Notes: generated by a model from the sequence alone, not told the origin. A stretch of 64,000 bases of DNA from Roseovarius nubinhibens ISM (GCF_000152625.1 NZ_CH724156.1:70966-134965), one strand, 5' to 3'. Shown: positions 37,567 through 48,349, counted from the stretch's first letter. Numbers and translations: made by a program.

Positions 37567-38174
37567 CGCAGCTCCCGGCGCCCATGAGGCGTGTCAAACG
37601 TGGCAATCAAGGACGGTTCTCCAATATCATAGCGCACCCGCGCATCTGCTAAATAAGGCGCCATACGCGCCGCCAGGGCATCCGCCTCGGGATGCCGCAC
37701 CTCAAGCGCCACAAGACGCACGCCACTGGCGGGCAGTCGCTGCGCCGGATGCGCGTCGCCCTGCCATTCCATCAAGGCGGGCTGACAGTTGTTGAAGGGC
37801 AGCACACCGCTCGCCGGCACCGCCATCTGCCACCGCAGATCACCCCGGCTGAGCGCCACAGGCGCGCCTGACCCCGGCAGCGCCGCCGCATCGCCCGTCA
37901 AATCGCTCGACCGGCAGATCCAATTGCCAAGCCGTGGCGGCCCTGAAAACTGATCAAGATCGAACCAGCGCGGGCTCTGCTCTGGCGCGCCCTCGGGATC
38001 GATCGCGATCACTTCGAGGTAAAGCCCGTCTTCGAGCCCCAAGAGCATGTTATGCGTGCCAAACCGCGCATGCGCCCCCCCCGGCACCATGGCCACGCCG
38101 AGGGCCTCCTCAACCGCGCGTTGCCCGGCGGCCAGCGTTTCGCACGCGACCGCAATGTGATCCAATTCCAACAT
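37563..38174 (-). CDS. VOC (glyoxalase-like) family protein
   Basis: Encodes 203 residues from ATG at 38174 (MLELDHIAVACETLAAG), with GGAAAGG in the right place; the longer frame to 38267 has no such site. The glyoxalase_3-like pattern is seen in LDHIAVACETL, GGAHARFGTHNMLLGLEDGLYLEVIAIDP with a histidine/glutamate metal site, and VRLVALEVRHPEADALAARM. Function of this subgroup is not established. Coupled to the acetyltransferase gene by a four-base overlap. Confidence 0.85.
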   Translation of the reverse strand: MLELDHIAVACETLAAGQRAVEEALGVAMVPGGAHARFGTHNMLLGLEDGLYLEVIAIDPEGAPEQSPRWFDLDQFSGPPRLGNWICRSSDLTGDAAALPGSGAPVALSRGDLRWQMAVPASGVLPFNNCQPALMEWQGDAHPAQRLPASGVRLVALEVRHPEADALAARMAPYLADARVRYDIGEPSLIATFDTPHGRRELR

Positions 38175-38294
38175 GGGCAACCTTTCCCTCACTTTTCTGC
38201 AGATTGCGGCATACGGGCGCATGTAAAATGCACCGCCGAAACCCATATTCAGAAACATTAACTCCAAAAATGACCAAAGGGACGAGGGAAAACA

Positions 38295-39491
38295 ATGCTC
38301 CTGCGCGCAATTGACAGGTTCTTTTCACATGAGGCATCGGGCGGCATCCTGCTGATGCTGGCAACGGTTGCGGCGCTACTGGCGGCAAATTCCGGATTTC
38401 AACAGGGCTACGAGGCCTTTCTGAGCGCCAAACTGTCGGTGACGGTCAATGGCGAAGGCCTCAACAAACCGTTGATCCTGTGGATCAACGACGGGCTTAT
38501 GGCGATCTTCTTCTTCCTGATCGGGCTCGAGCTCAAACGCGAGATGCTCGAGGGCAAGCTCAAGAACCCGCGCGACATCGTGCTGCCCGGCGTCGCGGCC
38601 CTCGGTGGCATGGCGCTTCCGGCGGTGATCTTTGCGGCGCTCAACTGGGGCGAGGCCACAGTGGCGGGCTGGGCCATCCCGGCGGCCACCGACATCGCCT
38701 TTGCCTTGGGCATTCTGGCGCTTGTGGGCCGTCGTGCGCCCGTGGCGCTCAAGGTCTTTCTGCTGACCCTCGCCATTCTCGACGACCTCGGGGCGATCAT
38801 CATCATCGCGCTTTTCTACACGGCCGAGCTCAAGATCGATTACCTGCTCTTCGCGCTGGTGCCGCTGGCCGGGCTGATCTGGCTCAACATGAAGGGCGCG
38901 CACCGCGTTGCCCCCGCCCTGCTTCTGGGCGCGCTGATGTGGGTGCTGGTGCTCAAATCCGGGGTGCATGCGACGCTCGCCGGTGTGGTGACCGCGCTCT
39001 GCATTCCGCTCACCGATAAGTGGGGTAAATCGCCCCTGCACGCGCTGGAACACGGTCTCGCGCCCTATGTGCTCTATCTCATCGTGCCGGTCTTTGCCTT
39101 TGCCAATGCAGGCGTGGTCTTTGAAGGCATCACCGCGCAGATGATGCTCGCTCCGCTGCCGCTCGGCGTGGCGCTGGGCCTTGTCATCGGAAAACAGGCC
39201 GGCGTCTTCGGGCTGAGCTTTCTGGCGGTCAAGACCGGTCTCGCACGGCTGCCCCATGGTGTGCGCTGGATCCATGTCTATGGCGTGGCCTGCCTCGCCG
39301 GTGTGGGCTTTACCATGTCGCTCTTTATCGGCGCGCTGAGCTTTGCCGACCCGATCTTGATGAACCAGGTGCGGATCGGCGTGCTCACCGGCTCGGCCAT
39401 CTCGGCCATCTTGGGCTTTACCGTGCTGATGCTGGCCCGTGGGGAAGAGCCGAAAGTGGCGGTCAAAGACTCCGCGCCCGACTTCCCCTAA
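38295..39491 (+). CDS. nhaA: Na+/H+ antiporter NhaA
   Basis: Encodes 398 residues with about 12 membrane segments. Signature elements of NhaA are intact: the pair of aspartates in LAILDDLGAIIIIALFY, the PAATDIAFALGILALVGRRAP segment and the C-terminal GVACLAGVGFTMSLFIGALSF. It exports Na+ in exchange for protons at alkaline pH, in line with a marine or saline habitat. It overlaps the end of the convergent recN gene by four bases. Confidence 0.96.
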   Translation: MLLRAIDRFFSHEASGGILLMLATVAALLAANSGFQQGYEAFLSAKLSVTVNGEGLNKPLILWINDGLMAIFFFLIGLELKREMLEGKLKNPRDIVLPGVAALGGMALPAVIFAALNWGEATVAGWAIPAATDIAFALGILALVGRRAPVALKVFLLTLAILDDLGAIIIIALFYTAELKIDYLLFALVPLAGLIWLNMKGAHRVAPALLLGALMWVLVLKSGVHATLAGVVTALCIPLTDKWGKSPLHALEHGLAPYVLYLIVPVFAFANAGVVFEGITAQMMLAPLPLGVALGLVIGKQAGVFGLSFLAVKTGLARLPHGVRWIHVYGVACLAGVGFTMSLFIGALSFADPILMNQVRIGVLTGSAISAILGFTVLMLARGEEPKVAVKDSAPDFP

Positions 39492-41140
39492 CGCGCCTCG
39501 ACAAGCGACAGGGCGGCCGCCCGTGCCTCATCGGTGATGCGGTCGCCCGACAACATACGGGCGATCTCGTCGATCCGGGCGGCCTCGCCCAGGGGCACAA
39601 CGCGCGACAGGGTTTCCTCGTCGCGCGTTTCCTTTTCCACCCGCCAGTGATGCCCGCCAAGCGCCGCCACCTGCGGCGAATGGGTCACCACGAGAACCTG
39701 TCCCGACTGCGCCAGCGACGCCAGACGACGGCCCACCGCATCGGCGGTCGCGCCGCCAACACCTCGGTCGATCTCGTCAAAAATCAGCGTCAGACCCGAC
39801 GCCTCGCCCACCAGACAGACCTTGAGCGCCAGCAAAAACCGGCTCAGCTCGCCGCCCGAGGCAATCCGCGCCAGCGGCCCGGAGGGCGCGCCCGGGTTGG
39901 TCGCCACCTCGAACGTGACCTCGTCATGCCCGTCGGGCCCCGGCTCTGCAGCGGTGATCCGGGTGGTGAACACCGCCCGTTCCATCCGCAAGGGCGCGAG
40001 CTCTTCGCTCACCGCCGCATCAAGCCGCGCCGCCGCTGCCCGGCGCGCCGTGCTCAACGCCTCGGCCTTGGCGGTGTAATCGGCCAGCGCCGCATCGCGC
40101 GTCTTGCGCAGATCGGCCAGCTCGCCATCACCCCGGTCGAGCGCGGCAAGCCGCCCGCGCAGCTCTTCGGCAAACTGGTTCAACTCGTCGGGACCGACCC
40201 CATGCTTGCGCGCCAGCCCCCTAATCGCGAACAGCCGCTCTTCGCATTCCTCGAGATCGCGCGGATCAAAAGCCAGCGCATCGAGACAGGCCTCGACGCC
40301 GCGCGCCGCCTCGTCCAGTTCGACCAGAGCACGGCCCAGCGCCGACATCGGCTCATCGAGCCGGCCTTCGGCCTTGTCCGACACCCCTTCGAGCCAGCGC
40401 AGCGCGTCGCTCGCCGCGCCTTCGGCCCCCTCGCCGCCCAGCGCCGCCGCCGCACGGGAAATATCATCGCGGATCTTTTCGGCGCCCTGCATCAATCGGC
40501 GGCTGGTGTCGAGTATCTCATCCTCGCCCGGCTGCGGATCGAGCGCATCGAGCTCGCCCACCGCATGGCGCAGAAACTCCTCCTCGGCCCGCATCGCGGC
40601 CAGTGCCGCCTGGGCCTCGGTCACTGCCTTCTCGGCTGCGCTCCACGCCCGCCATGCCGCCCGCAGCTCGGCGAGCTTGGCCTCATGCCCGCCATAGGCA
40701 TCAAGAAGCGCCCGGTGACCACGCGGATTGAGCAACCCCCGATCATCATGCTGCCCATGCAGCTCGACCAGCGTCTCCGACAATTGCCGCAACACCTCGC
40801 CCGAACAGCGCCGGTCATTGACCCAGGCAGTCTTGCGCCCGTCGCGGCTATTGACCCGCCGCAGGATGAGGCTCTCACCCCCCGGAAGCCCCGCCTCTTC
40901 GAGAACCTTATGCGCGCCATGCCCCTCGGGCAGATCGAACTCGGCCAGAACCTCGCCCTGCTCTGCCCCCTGCCGGACCAGCTCGGCCCGGCCACGCCAG
41001 CCCAGCACAAACCCGAGCGAGTCGAGCAGGATCGACTTGCCCGCGCCGGTTTCCCCGGTCAGCACATTGAGACCGGGCCGGAACTCGAGCTCCAGCCGGT
41101 CAATGATAAGCATGTCACGAATGTCGAGATGGCGCAGCAT
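39488..41140 (-). CDS. recN: DNA repair protein RecN
   Basis: Encodes 550 residues. SMC-like ATPase: Walker A GETGAGKS (29-36), coiled-coil middle (about 150-370) and C-terminal signature ASGGELSRFLLALK with Walker B LIFDEIDRGVGGATADAVGRRL. RecN holds broken DNA ends during recombinational repair. Last gene of the collinear division and envelope run; it follows bamD by 54 bases. Confidence 0.96.
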   Translation of the reverse strand: MLRHLDIRDMLIIDRLELEFRPGLNVLTGETGAGKSILLDSLGFVLGWRGRAELVRQGAEQGEVLAEFDLPEGHGAHKVLEEAGLPGGESLILRRVNSRDGRKTAWVNDRRCSGEVLRQLSETLVELHGQHDDRGLLNPRGHRALLDAYGGHEAKLAELRAAWRAWSAAEKAVTEAQAALAAMRAEEEFLRHAVGELDALDPQPGEDEILDTSRRLMQGAEKIRDDISRAAAALGGEGAEGAASDALRWLEGVSDKAEGRLDEPMSALGRALVELDEAARGVEACLDALAFDPRDLEECEERLFAIRGLARKHGVGPDELNQFAEELRGRLAALDRGDGELADLRKTRDAALADYTAKAEALSTARRAAAARLDAAVSEELAPLRMERAVFTTRITAAEPGPDGHDEVTFEVATNPGAPSGPLARIASGGELSRFLLALKVCLVGEASGLTLIFDEIDRGVGGATADAVGRRLASLAQSGQVLVVTHSPQVAALGGHHWRVEKETRDEETLSRVVPLGEAARIDEIARMLSGDRITDEARAAALSLVEAR

Positions 41141-41194
41141 GTCGGATCACCTCGCGGACCGGGACGGCCCGCTTTCCACTCTCGAACCCATGGA

Positions 41195-42046
41195 TCAGAG
41201 CCATTCGCCCTTGATCATCTGGCGATAGACCTGACGCAGCCAGTTGTCGCCCGCAGGCTCTGGCCGCAGCCCTCGCCGGGTCAGCAGCGCATAGCTGTCC
41301 TCATACCAATCGGTCGCCCGGAAGTTATGGCCAAGGATCGCCGCCGCCGTCTGCGCCTCGTTCACGAGACCGAGCGACAGGTAGGCTTCGACCAGACGGT
41401 GCAGCGCCTCGGGCGTGTGCGACGTGGTCTGGAAATCCTCGACAACCACCCGGAACCGGTTGATCGCCGCCGAGAAATGATCGCGCTTGAGGTAATAGCG
41501 CCCCACTTCCATCTCTTTCGACGCCAGATGGTCGAAGGCCAGATCGAACTTGAGGATCGCCGAACGCGCATATTCGCTGTCGGGATAGATCTCGATCACC
41601 TTGCGCAGCTCTTGCAGCGCCAAGAAGGTCAGCCCTTGATCGCGGCCCACTTCGTCGATCTGATCGTAATAGCTTAGCGCCAGAAGATATTGCGCATAGG
41701 CCGCGTCTTCATCCGTCGGATAGAAATCGATATAGCGCTGCGCGGCAGAGCGGCTGGCCTCGTAATCCTTGTCCAGATGATGGGAATAGGCCTGCATGAT
41801 CACGGCACGCTTGGTCAGTTCCGAATAGGGATAAAGCCGCTCGATCTCGCCAAAGCTCTGCGCCGCGAGATCGTAGTTGCGCCGCGACAGATCGTATTCG
41901 CCACGCTCAAAGATATGCTGCGCCGTATAGTTCTCGTAATCGAGATCGCCACGTTCCACGCGGCCGCGGATACTGTTGCAGCCTGCCAGCAAAGAGGCCA
42001 CCAGAACCGCGCCGATCAATGTCACCCGCTTTGTGCCGACCTTCAT
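41195..42046 (-). CDS. bamD: Outer-membrane assembly lipoprotein BamD
   Basis: Encodes 283 residues. A lipoprotein signal peptide ends in the lipobox LLAG-C with lipidated cysteine C23. The rest contains TPR-like helical hairpins (YNLAAQSFGEIERLYPYSELTKRA-type repeats, YYDQIDEVGRDQGLTFLALQEL). BamD anchors the BAM complex that inserts beta-barrels in the outer membrane. It lies between lpxC and recN, as in many roseobacters, with a 193-base upstream region likely holding its own promoter. Confidence 0.94.
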   Translation of the reverse strand: MKVGTKRVTLIGAVLVASLLAGCNSIRGRVERGDLDYENYTAQHIFERGEYDLSRRNYDLAAQSFGEIERLYPYSELTKRAVIMQAYSHHLDKDYEASRSAAQRYIDFYPTDEDAAYAQYLLALSYYDQIDEVGRDQGLTFLALQELRKVIEIYPDSEYARSAILKFDLAFDHLASKEMEVGRYYLKRDHFSAAINRFRVVVEDFQTTSHTPEALHRLVEAYLSLGLVNEAQTAAAILGHNFRATDWYEDSYALLTRRGLRPEPAGDNWLRQVYRQMIKGEWL

Positions 42047-42239
42047 GCTGGACCTGTCCTCAATATGTTCTCACGGAGTCCTACCCCAATCTCCAACCCG
42101 GTGCTAGCACAGAAATTAACGGGGCAAAACGGCTTTGGGAAAAATTCCCACCGTTAAATCACCCACTGTGCTGTGACACGGGGACCAGATCGCGGCCAAC
42201 TCGATTAGTGATAGAATTCAGCAAGATGTCAAAGCTGTC

Positions 42240-43160
42240 TCAGGCGACCTGAGGCACTTCGCCCCAATGCACCCCGGCCCCGGGAAGCTCGGCTTCCATC
42301 GCGGCGTCGCAGGTGACCCATTCCACCGCGCCCGGCGTGGCAAAGAGCACACGCAAAAGCTCGTTGGTGAGCGCATGGCCCGCGCGCGAGCCCTCGTAAT
42401 GGCCCAGGATCGGCGCCCCCGCCAGCGCCAGATCGCCCAGCGCATCAAGCATCTTATGGCGCACCGCCTCGTCCTGATGGCGCAACCCGCCGGGGCTCAG
42501 AACCTTGTCGCCATCGACGACAACGGCATTGTCCATCGTGCCACCACGCGCCAGCCCATTGGCCAGCATCTCGTCGATATCCGCCTTACGGCAGAAGGTG
42601 CGGCTGTCGCTCAGCTCGCGCACGAAACTGCCATTCGCCATGTTGAGCCGCTTGCGCTGCACCCCGATGGCGGCATCGGCGAAATCAATGGCAAAGTCGA
42701 TCAGCAGGGTCTTGTGCGGCGACAGACGCGCCACCGCCTCGCCCCGGCGCACTTCGACCGGCTTGAGAACCTTGAGCGCGCGCACCGGCGCATCGAGACG
42801 GGTGAACCCGGTTTTGAGGATCGCCCGCACGAAAGGAATGGAACTGCCATCGAGGATCGGCACTTCGGGCCCATCCACTTCGAGCACGGCATTCTGCACG
42901 CCACAGCCCATCAGCGCCGCCATCACATGTTCGACGGTCGACACCTCGGTGCCCGCGGCATTGACCAGCCGGGTGCAGAGCGGGGATTGGATCACATGAT
43001 CCCAGAGGGCGGGGATATCCGTCGTCCCGGCGGCGCAATCGACGCGGCGGAACATCAGCCCGGCATCGACGCCTGCAGGACGGATCACCAACTTAGCAGG
43101 CGCGCCGGAATGAAGCCCAACGCCCTCGAAGGTGATGTCATGTTTGATCGTGGTTTGCAA
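42240..43160 (-). CDS. lpxC: UDP-3-O-acyl-N-acetylglucosamine deacetylase LpxC
   Basis: Encodes 306 residues from a TTG start at 43160 (MQTTIKHDITFEGVGLHSG), matching the known LpxC N-terminus and length (about 305). An ATG at 43268 would add 36 residues unlike the family; GAGGG precedes the TTG closely. Zinc ligands are in STVEHVMAALMG and HKMLDALGDLALAG, and the catalytic histidine in GSRAGHALTNELL. First committed step of lipid A synthesis. The 243-base gap to ftsZ contains the ftsZ terminator, so lpxC has its own promoter. Confidence 0.95.
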   Translation of the reverse strand: MQTTIKHDITFEGVGLHSGAPAKLVIRPAGVDAGLMFRRVDCAAGTTDIPALWDHVIQSPLCTRLVNAAGTEVSTVEHVMAALMGCGVQNAVLEVDGPEVPILDGSSIPFVRAILKTGFTRLDAPVRALKVLKPVEVRRGEAVARLSPHKTLLIDFAIDFADAAIGVQRKRLNMANGSFVRELSDSRTFCRKADIDEMLANGLARGGTMDNAVVVDGDKVLSPGGLRHQDEAVRHKMLDALGDLALAGAPILGHYEGSRAGHALTNELLRVLFATPGAVEWVTCDAAMEAELPGAGVHWGEVPQVA

Positions 43161-43341
43161 AACGCCCTCAACAGCGGCCGAGGCCTCTGCGCCTCTTTGT
43201 ATTATTGGATAGGATGTAGAACGTCGCCCTCCGATCCTCAATTCAATCTTTGCAACGAAGTGAAACATGTAACAGGGAAATGACGGCGGCTTTTCGCCGA
43301 CTTGCCCAGGCCGAGACAACCACAGCCCGCGCCCAGATGCG

Positions 43342-43365
43342 AAAAAGGCCACCCAAAGGCGGCCT
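43342..43365 (-). terminator. Intrinsic terminator after ftsZ
   Basis: On the minus strand the stem AGGCCGCC and GGTGGCCT (one G-T pair) with a four-base loop is followed by five T residues. It lies about 39 bases after the ftsZ stop, separating ftsZ from lpxC transcription. Confidence 0.88.
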
Positions 43366-43403
43366 CTTCACTTTAATTTCCGAACTTAGCCCGTTGAAAA
43401 GGC

Positions 43404-45050
43404 TCAGTTTGCCTGACGACGCAGGAAGGCAGGGATTTCGATCTGCTCGTCCTGCTCCGGCTCGGGCTCAACCGCGGCGGGCTGGGCCTGACGGGCCTGA
43501 AGCGTGGGCTGTTGACGGGGCGCACGGGCCGGTTGTTCGGCCTCTGCACCATGTCCGGTCATCCGGTTGAGCAGCGAATTGATCCCGAAACGGGGGCGTT
43601 CGCCATGGCTTTCCTCGGCGGCGGGGGCCGCCTGAGCCGGGCGTTGAGCCGGCTGATGGGCTTGCGGCTGCGGCGCGGGCTGACGCGGTTCCGAACCGGG
43701 GGTCCGGCCAACGGCGGCGTGCAGACGGGCCAGTGCCTCGGGCGACGGCGTGCCCGGCGCGGGGGCCTTGGGCGCGACAAAGGCTTCGAGCTCGGCTTCG
43801 GCCTCTTCGACATATTCAGGCTCGGGCTGATAGGCCGGGGGCGGCACGGCATCGCTGGCCGCCTCGGTCTCGAAAATGTCTTCCATCTGGTCTTCGGCGG
43901 CGGCGCGCTCGGATTCGAACCCGGTAAAGAGCGACCGCTCCTCGCCTGCCTCTGCATGGCTGGCCGATGCCGCGATCGGCGCCTCTTCGACCGGCGCGGG
44001 CTCTTCGCGGGCTTCCAGCGACGTGGTCGTGGCCAGCGGCTCCGACAGCTTGCGGCGTGGCACGGGGATGTCGGTCTGCACGTCACGCGCATCGATCCCG
44101 GTGGCCACGACGCTCACGCGCATCGCGCCTTCCATCGAGGTGTCGAGGGTCGAGCCCACGATGATATTCGCATCGGCATCGACCTCTTCGCGAATGCGAT
44201 TGGCCGCTTCGTCGAGTTCGAACAGGGTGAGGTCGTGACCGCCGGTGATGTTGATGAGAACGCCCTTGGCGCCCTTGAGGCTGATCTCGTCCAGAAGCGG
44301 GTTGGCAATCGCCTTTTCCGCCGCCTGGATCGCGCGATCTTCGCCGCTGTCCTCGCCGGTGCCCATCATCGCTTTGCCCATCTCGTCCATCACGGCGCGC
44401 ACATCGGCAAAGTCGAGGTTGATCAGGCCGGGGCGCACCATCAGATCGGTCACGCCTTTCACGCCTTGATAGAGCACATCATCGGCGAGCGAGAAGGCCT
44501 CGGTGAAGGTGGTCTTTTCATTGGCCAGCCGGAACAGGTTCTGGTTGGGAATGATGATCAGCGTGTCGACGACCTTTTGCAGGCTCTCGACGCCATCTTC
44601 CGCCTGACGCATCCGTTTGGCGCCTTCGAACTGGAAGGGCTTGGTCACGACGCCGACGGTCAGAACCCCAAGCTCACGCGCGGCCTGCGCGATGATCGGC
44701 GCGGCGCCGGTGCCGGTGCCGCCGCCCATCCCGGCGGTGATAAAGCACATATGCGCGCCCGCCAGGTGGTCGACGATCTGTTCGATGCTCTCTTCGGCGG
44801 CGGCGGCCCCGATGGCCGCCTTGGCGCCCGCGCCCAGACCTTCGGTCACCTTGACCCCAAGCTGGATGCGGCTCTCCGCCCGCGCCTGGCTCAGCGCCTG
44901 CGCATCGGTGTTGGCGACGACGAAATCCACGCCATCGAGCTGTTTTTCGATCATGTTGTTGACGGCGTTGCCGCCAGCACCGCCGACACCGAATACGGTA
45001 ATCCGGGGTTTCAGATCCTCATGACCGGGCACGGTAAGATTCAATGTCAT
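43404..45050 (-). CDS. ftsZ: Cell division tubulin homologue FtsZ
   Basis: Encodes 548 residues, longer than E. coli FtsZ (about 383) because of a linker of about 200 residues rich in A, E, P and Q. GTP-binding motif GGGTGTG at 109-115 and the T7 loop NLDFADV at 210-216 are intact. The last residues [10 protein letters not shown] form the conserved tail that binds FtsA. A TTGACA box is present on the minus strand at 45180-45185 in the 172-base gap from ftsA, suggesting a dedicated promoter, but I see no good -10. FtsZ forms the cytokinetic ring. Confidence 0.97.
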   Translation of the reverse strand: MTLNLTVPGHEDLKPRITVFGVGGAGGNAVNNMIEKQLDGVDFVVANTDAQALSQARAESRIQLGVKVTEGLGAGAKAAIGAAAAEESIEQIVDHLAGAHMCFITAGMGGGTGTGAAPIIAQAARELGVLTVGVVTKPFQFEGAKRMRQAEDGVESLQKVVDTLIIIPNQNLFRLANEKTTFTEAFSLADDVLYQGVKGVTDLMVRPGLINLDFADVRAVMDEMGKAMMGTGEDSGEDRAIQAAEKAIANPLLDEISLKGAKGVLINITGGHDLTLFELDEAANRIREEVDADANIIVGSTLDTSMEGAMRVSVVATGIDARDVQTDIPVPRRKLSEPLATTTSLEAREEPAPVEEAPIAASASHAEAGEERSLFTGFESERAAAEDQMEDIFETEAASDAVPPPAYQPEPEYVEEAEAELEAFVAPKAPAPGTPSPEALARLHAAVGRTPGSEPRQPAPQPQAHQPAQRPAQAAPAAEESHGERPRFGINSLLNRMTGHGAEAEQPARAPRQQPTLQARQAQPAAVEPEPEQDEQIEIPAFLRRQAN

Positions 45051-45222
45051 CGCTCTGTCCGCCTGATGTTGCGCCCGCTGCCGGGCCGTTTTTCTGCCTA
45101 GTTACCCATAATATTAACGAGGCTCAGCCCTAGCGTCACCTAAAAAACGTTAAAAAACACAAAATGTGGCAGGTTTTTTTGTCAAACTCGCGGGATTTCG
45201 CCGATGACACGACATCTAGCGG

Positions 45223-46554
45223 TCACCAATTGTCTTTGAACCATTTCACCGCGCGTTTGAGAGACCGTGCCGGGTAGCGATCGACCGGCAGGTCAAAGTC
45301 CCACCATTCGTCCTGCGGATTGGCCGCAAAGAGGCACAATCCGACCGCGCTGGCAAAGCCCGCGCCCGTCGCCGCCTGTGGCAGCCCATGCACCCGCAGA
45401 GGCCGCCCAAGACGCACCTGCTGGCCCAAGATGCGGCTCGCCAACCCGTCGAGACCGGGGATCTGGCTGCCGCCCCCGGTGAGCACGATCTGCTGGCTCG
45501 GCAGATGTTCGAACCCGGCCGCATCGAGCCGTGCCCGCACCTCTTCGAGGATTTCCTCGACACGGGGCCGCATGATGCCGATGAGCTCGGCCCGGCTGAC
45601 CCTGCGCCGGTCATGTTCGTAATCGCCGGTATCGCCGCCGATTTCAATCATCTCGCGATCATCCATGCCGGTGGCCACCACCCCGCCATAGAAGGTCTTG
45701 ATCCGCTCGGCGGTGGCCGTCGGCACCGACAACCCTTTCGAGATGTCGCTCGTCACGTGATCGCCGCCCATGCGAACACTATCCGCATAGATCATATGTT
45801 TCTTAATGAAGATTGAAATTCCAGCCGTTCCGCCGCCCAAATCGATACAGGCCGCGCCAAGCTCCTGCTCATCCTCTACGAGTGACGACACCCCGGCCAT
45901 ATAGGCCGAAGAGGCCACCCCGGCCAATTCGAGATCACAGCGTTTCACGCAATGGGCGAGGTTCTGCACCGCCGCCGCATCCACCGTGAGCATATGCATA
46001 TCCGTGGCCAGCGTCTGGCCAAGCTGCCCGCGCGGATCAATAAGACCCGAACGATGGTCGAGCGCAAAATTCACCGGCTGCGCATGCAGCACCTCGCGCC
46101 CATCGCCATAGTCCGGCACATCGCAGGCCGACAGCACGCGGCTGATATCCTGCTCCGTCACCACATTGCCTTCGAGATCGACCGACCCCGCCAGCCCGTA
46201 AGAACGGGGACCCGCGCCCGAGAAACAGGCGATGATATGATCGACCCGGATATTGGCCATCTTCTGCGCCGCCTGCACCGCCGTGCGAATGGCGCGCTCG
46301 GTTTCCTGCATGGCGGAAATCTCGCCGAAACGCACCCCGCGCGACCGTGTCGTGGCCGCTCCGATCACCCGGAACCCGGCCTGCCCTGCCATCGACCCGA
46401 TCCCCTCGGCATCGAGGCGCGGACTGCCATCAAAGCGCAGCACAAGACAGGCGATCTTGGAGGTCCCGACATCCAGCACCGCCACGACACCGCGTTGCAT
46501 GGCCGCCTTGCGCATGTTCCGCATCGCGCGTTGCGTCTCATATAGCTCGATCAT
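45223..46554 (-). CDS. ftsA: Cell division actin homologue FtsA
   Basis: Encodes 443 residues from the ATG at 46554, which overlaps the ftsQ stop (ATGA) and has GAAGGA upstream; the longer frame to 46593 is ftsQ overlap. Actin-fold phosphate loops are VAVLDVGTSKIACLV and ACIDLGGGTAGISIF. The C-terminus ends KRAVKWFKDNW, an amphipathic membrane-targeting helix. FtsA tethers FtsZ to the inner membrane. Confidence 0.95.
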   Translation of the reverse strand: MIELYETQRAMRNMRKAAMQRGVVAVLDVGTSKIACLVLRFDGSPRLDAEGIGSMAGQAGFRVIGAATTRSRGVRFGEISAMQETERAIRTAVQAAQKMANIRVDHIIACFSGAGPRSYGLAGSVDLEGNVVTEQDISRVLSACDVPDYGDGREVLHAQPVNFALDHRSGLIDPRGQLGQTLATDMHMLTVDAAAVQNLAHCVKRCDLELAGVASSAYMAGVSSLVEDEQELGAACIDLGGGTAGISIFIKKHMIYADSVRMGGDHVTSDISKGLSVPTATAERIKTFYGGVVATGMDDREMIEIGGDTGDYEHDRRRVSRAELIGIMRPRVEEILEEVRARLDAAGFEHLPSQQIVLTGGGSQIPGLDGLASRILGQQVRLGRPLRVHGLPQAATGAGFASAVGLCLFAANPQDEWWDFDLPVDRYPARSLKRAVKWFKDNW

Positions 46555-47441
46555 TGGTCCTTCACCCCTGCAACGGAATTGCGCACCTGCCACCAGGCTT
46601 CGACGGCACGCTCCCTCATTCGAATGGCGGGCCGTTCGGCCAGCCGCATGTCCACGACCGCGATATCGCGTTCGAGCATGTCATTTGTCTCGTTGAGCAC
46701 GATCACCCGCTCGAGCGCCCGCACCGGGGCCGCCTCGGGCAGCAAGATGCGCTGTTCGCCATCGAGCACCACGTCCCAACGCCGCGCGCCCATCCGGACG
46801 AGGCCAAGGATACGCGGCGCCAGCGGCCCGGCGGCGGCTTCGATCGCCTGCGCCTCGGCAACGCTGGCCTCGGCCCCTTCGCCGGTGAGCAGCGGCAGCT
46901 CGGGATAATCGCTGAGGCTCTGCGCCTGCGCGATGGTCACGCCTTCGACGTCAATCACGCTAAGCCCCGCCCGCGTCCGCAACAGCGCTGCCGGCTGACG
47001 CTCGGTGATGGCAAGCTCGAGCACCCCACCCTGACGCAGCCGCACGGCGGCGCTCGCCACGGCGGGCAGATCCTCGATGGTGATGCGCAGCTCGTCGAGA
47101 TCGAAATCAAACGAGCTTGCCGGCAAGGCCACCGGGAAAATCTCGCGGATTTCGCTGGCGACCTCGTCGCTCGCGCCTTCCACGGCCAACAGGTTGACCA
47201 TGAATTCCGGGCGCTCCTCGATGGTCTCGCGGATCTCGGCAATCCGCGTGATCAGACTGTCGCGCACTTCAGGCTGGTTGAGGTACAGGCTCGCCGCGCC
47301 AAAGCTCAGCGCAAAGGGCAACCCCACCCGCAGCAGCTTGCGAAAGATCGGCGTCAGCATCAGCCGCTGCATCCGGTAGGACCAGCGCGACGGCGCCGGA
47401 TCATGGCGCAGCTTCTGCATACGTTGGCCTAGCGGTCGCAT
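46551..47441 (-). CDS. ftsQ: Cell division protein FtsQ
   Basis: Encodes 296 residues with a cytoplasmic basic N-terminus, one membrane segment (about 40-55, [16 protein letters not shown]) and a periplasmic POTRA/FtsQ domain ([20 protein letters not shown]). FtsQ links the early ring to FtsL/FtsB and the septal synthase. It starts inside ddl by 13 bases and overlaps ftsA by four, so these genes are translationally coupled. Confidence 0.92.
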   Translation of the reverse strand: MRPLGQRMQKLRHDPAPSRWSYRMQRLMLTPIFRKLLRVGLPFALSFGAASLYLNQPEVRDSLITRIAEIRETIEERPEFMVNLLAVEGASDEVASEIREIFPVALPASSFDFDLDELRITIEDLPAVASAAVRLRQGGVLELAITERQPAALLRTRAGLSVIDVEGVTIAQAQSLSDYPELPLLTGEGAEASVAEAQAIEAAAGPLAPRILGLVRMGARRWDVVLDGEQRILLPEAAPVRALERVIVLNETNDMLERDIAVVDMRLAERPAIRMRERAVEAWWQVRNSVAGVKDQ

Positions 47442-48349
47442 GACGCGTCCTCCACGATCCAGCGGCAGAGCTGGCCAAAGCTCATGCCGATCCCCGCCGC
47501 CTGTTCCGGGCTGAGCGAGGTCGGCGTCATCCCCGGCTGGGTGTTGGTCTCGAGCACGATAAGCCCGTCGACACCGCGCGCCTCGTCCCAGCGGAAATCC
47601 GTCCGGCTCAGCCCACGACAGCCAAGCGCCGCATGGGCGCGCTGCGCATAGTCGAGACAGGCCTCGGTGATCTCTTTGGGCAGATTGGCGGGGAACTCAT
47701 GGCGCGACCCGCCGACCGAATATTTGGCGTGATAATCATACCAGCCCTCGGTGATGATATCCGTCACCCCAAGCGCCCGATCGCCGAGCACAGATGTGGT
47801 GAGCTCGCGCCCCGGCGCATAGGTTTCGACCATCACCGTCTCGGGCATGTCATCCGACAGCTGCGGCGGCGCGTTGGCGGCCTCATGCACGATATAGACC
47901 CCGACGGAAGAGCCTTCATTATTGGGTTTCACCACATAGGGCGGGGCCATCACATGGCGCGCCCGCACCTCGTCACGCGGGGCAAGAACGCTCTCCACCA
48001 CCGGCAGCCCGGCGCGGCGATACACATCCTTGGATTTCTGCTTGTCCATGGCCAGCGCCGAGGCCAGCACGCCGGAATGGCTATAGGGAATGCGCAACCA
48101 TTCGAGCAGCCCCTGCACACAGCCATCTTCGCCCCAACGGCCATGCAGCGCGTTAAAGACGACGTCGGGCTTGATCTCGGTTAAACGCGATACGAGATCG
48201 GGGCCTGCATCGACCTCGACAACCTCGAATCCTTCATCCCGCAATGCGACGGCGCATTCCTGTCCAGAGGACAACGACACTTCGCGCTCTGCCGAAGGGC
48301 CGCCCTTAATAACCGCCACTTTGGGGGTGCTGCTGCTCGCGTGACCCAC
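47429..48349 (-). CDS. ddl: D-alanine-D-alanine ligase
   Basis: Encodes 306 residues from a GTG start (GAGG seven bases upstream). ATP-grasp family: [20 protein letters not shown] at the N-terminus, [18 protein letters not shown] for ATP binding and [22 protein letters not shown] near the end with the magnesium-binding residues. It makes the terminal dipeptide of peptidoglycan precursors. It overlaps ftsQ. Confidence 0.96.
   Translation of the reverse strand: MGHASSSTPKVAVIKGGPSAEREVSLSSGQECAVALRDEGFEVVEVDAGPDLVSRLTEIKPDVVFNALHGRWGEDGCVQGLLEWLRIPYSHSGVLASALAMDKQKSKDVYRRAGLPVVESVLAPRDEVRARHVMAPPYVVKPNNEGSSVGVYIVHEAANAPPQLSDDMPETVMVETYAPGRELTTSVLGDRALGVTDIITEGWYDYHAKYSVGGSRHEFPANLPKEITEACLDYAQRAHAALGCRGLSRTDFRWDEARGVDGLIVLETNTQPGMTPTSLSPEQAAGIGMSFGQLCRWIVEDASCDR

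Noticed and set aside
39647..41677. 676-codon open frame antisense to recN and bamD
   Set aside because: Crosses two well-supported genes and has a composition rich in R, P, Q and H typical of shadow frames.
43161..43403. Upstream ATG at 43268 as an alternative lpxC start
   Set aside because: It would add 36 residues unlike the LpxC family; the TTG at 43160 gives the normal length and N-terminus.
45074..45092. Hairpin GCCCG/CGGGC followed by CGTTTTT on the plus strand
   Set aside because: It looks like a terminator but no plus-strand gene precedes it; it falls in the ftsZ upstream region, so I do not list it as one.
43512..45101. 529-codon open frame antisense to ftsZ
   Set aside because: Shadow of ftsZ; no domain pattern.
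45100..45120. TTAC-N8-TTAAC resembling a CtrA box upstream of ftsZ
   Set aside because: The spacing is eight, not seven, and one half is TTAC; not enough for a call, although CtrA control of ftsZ is known in Caulobacter.
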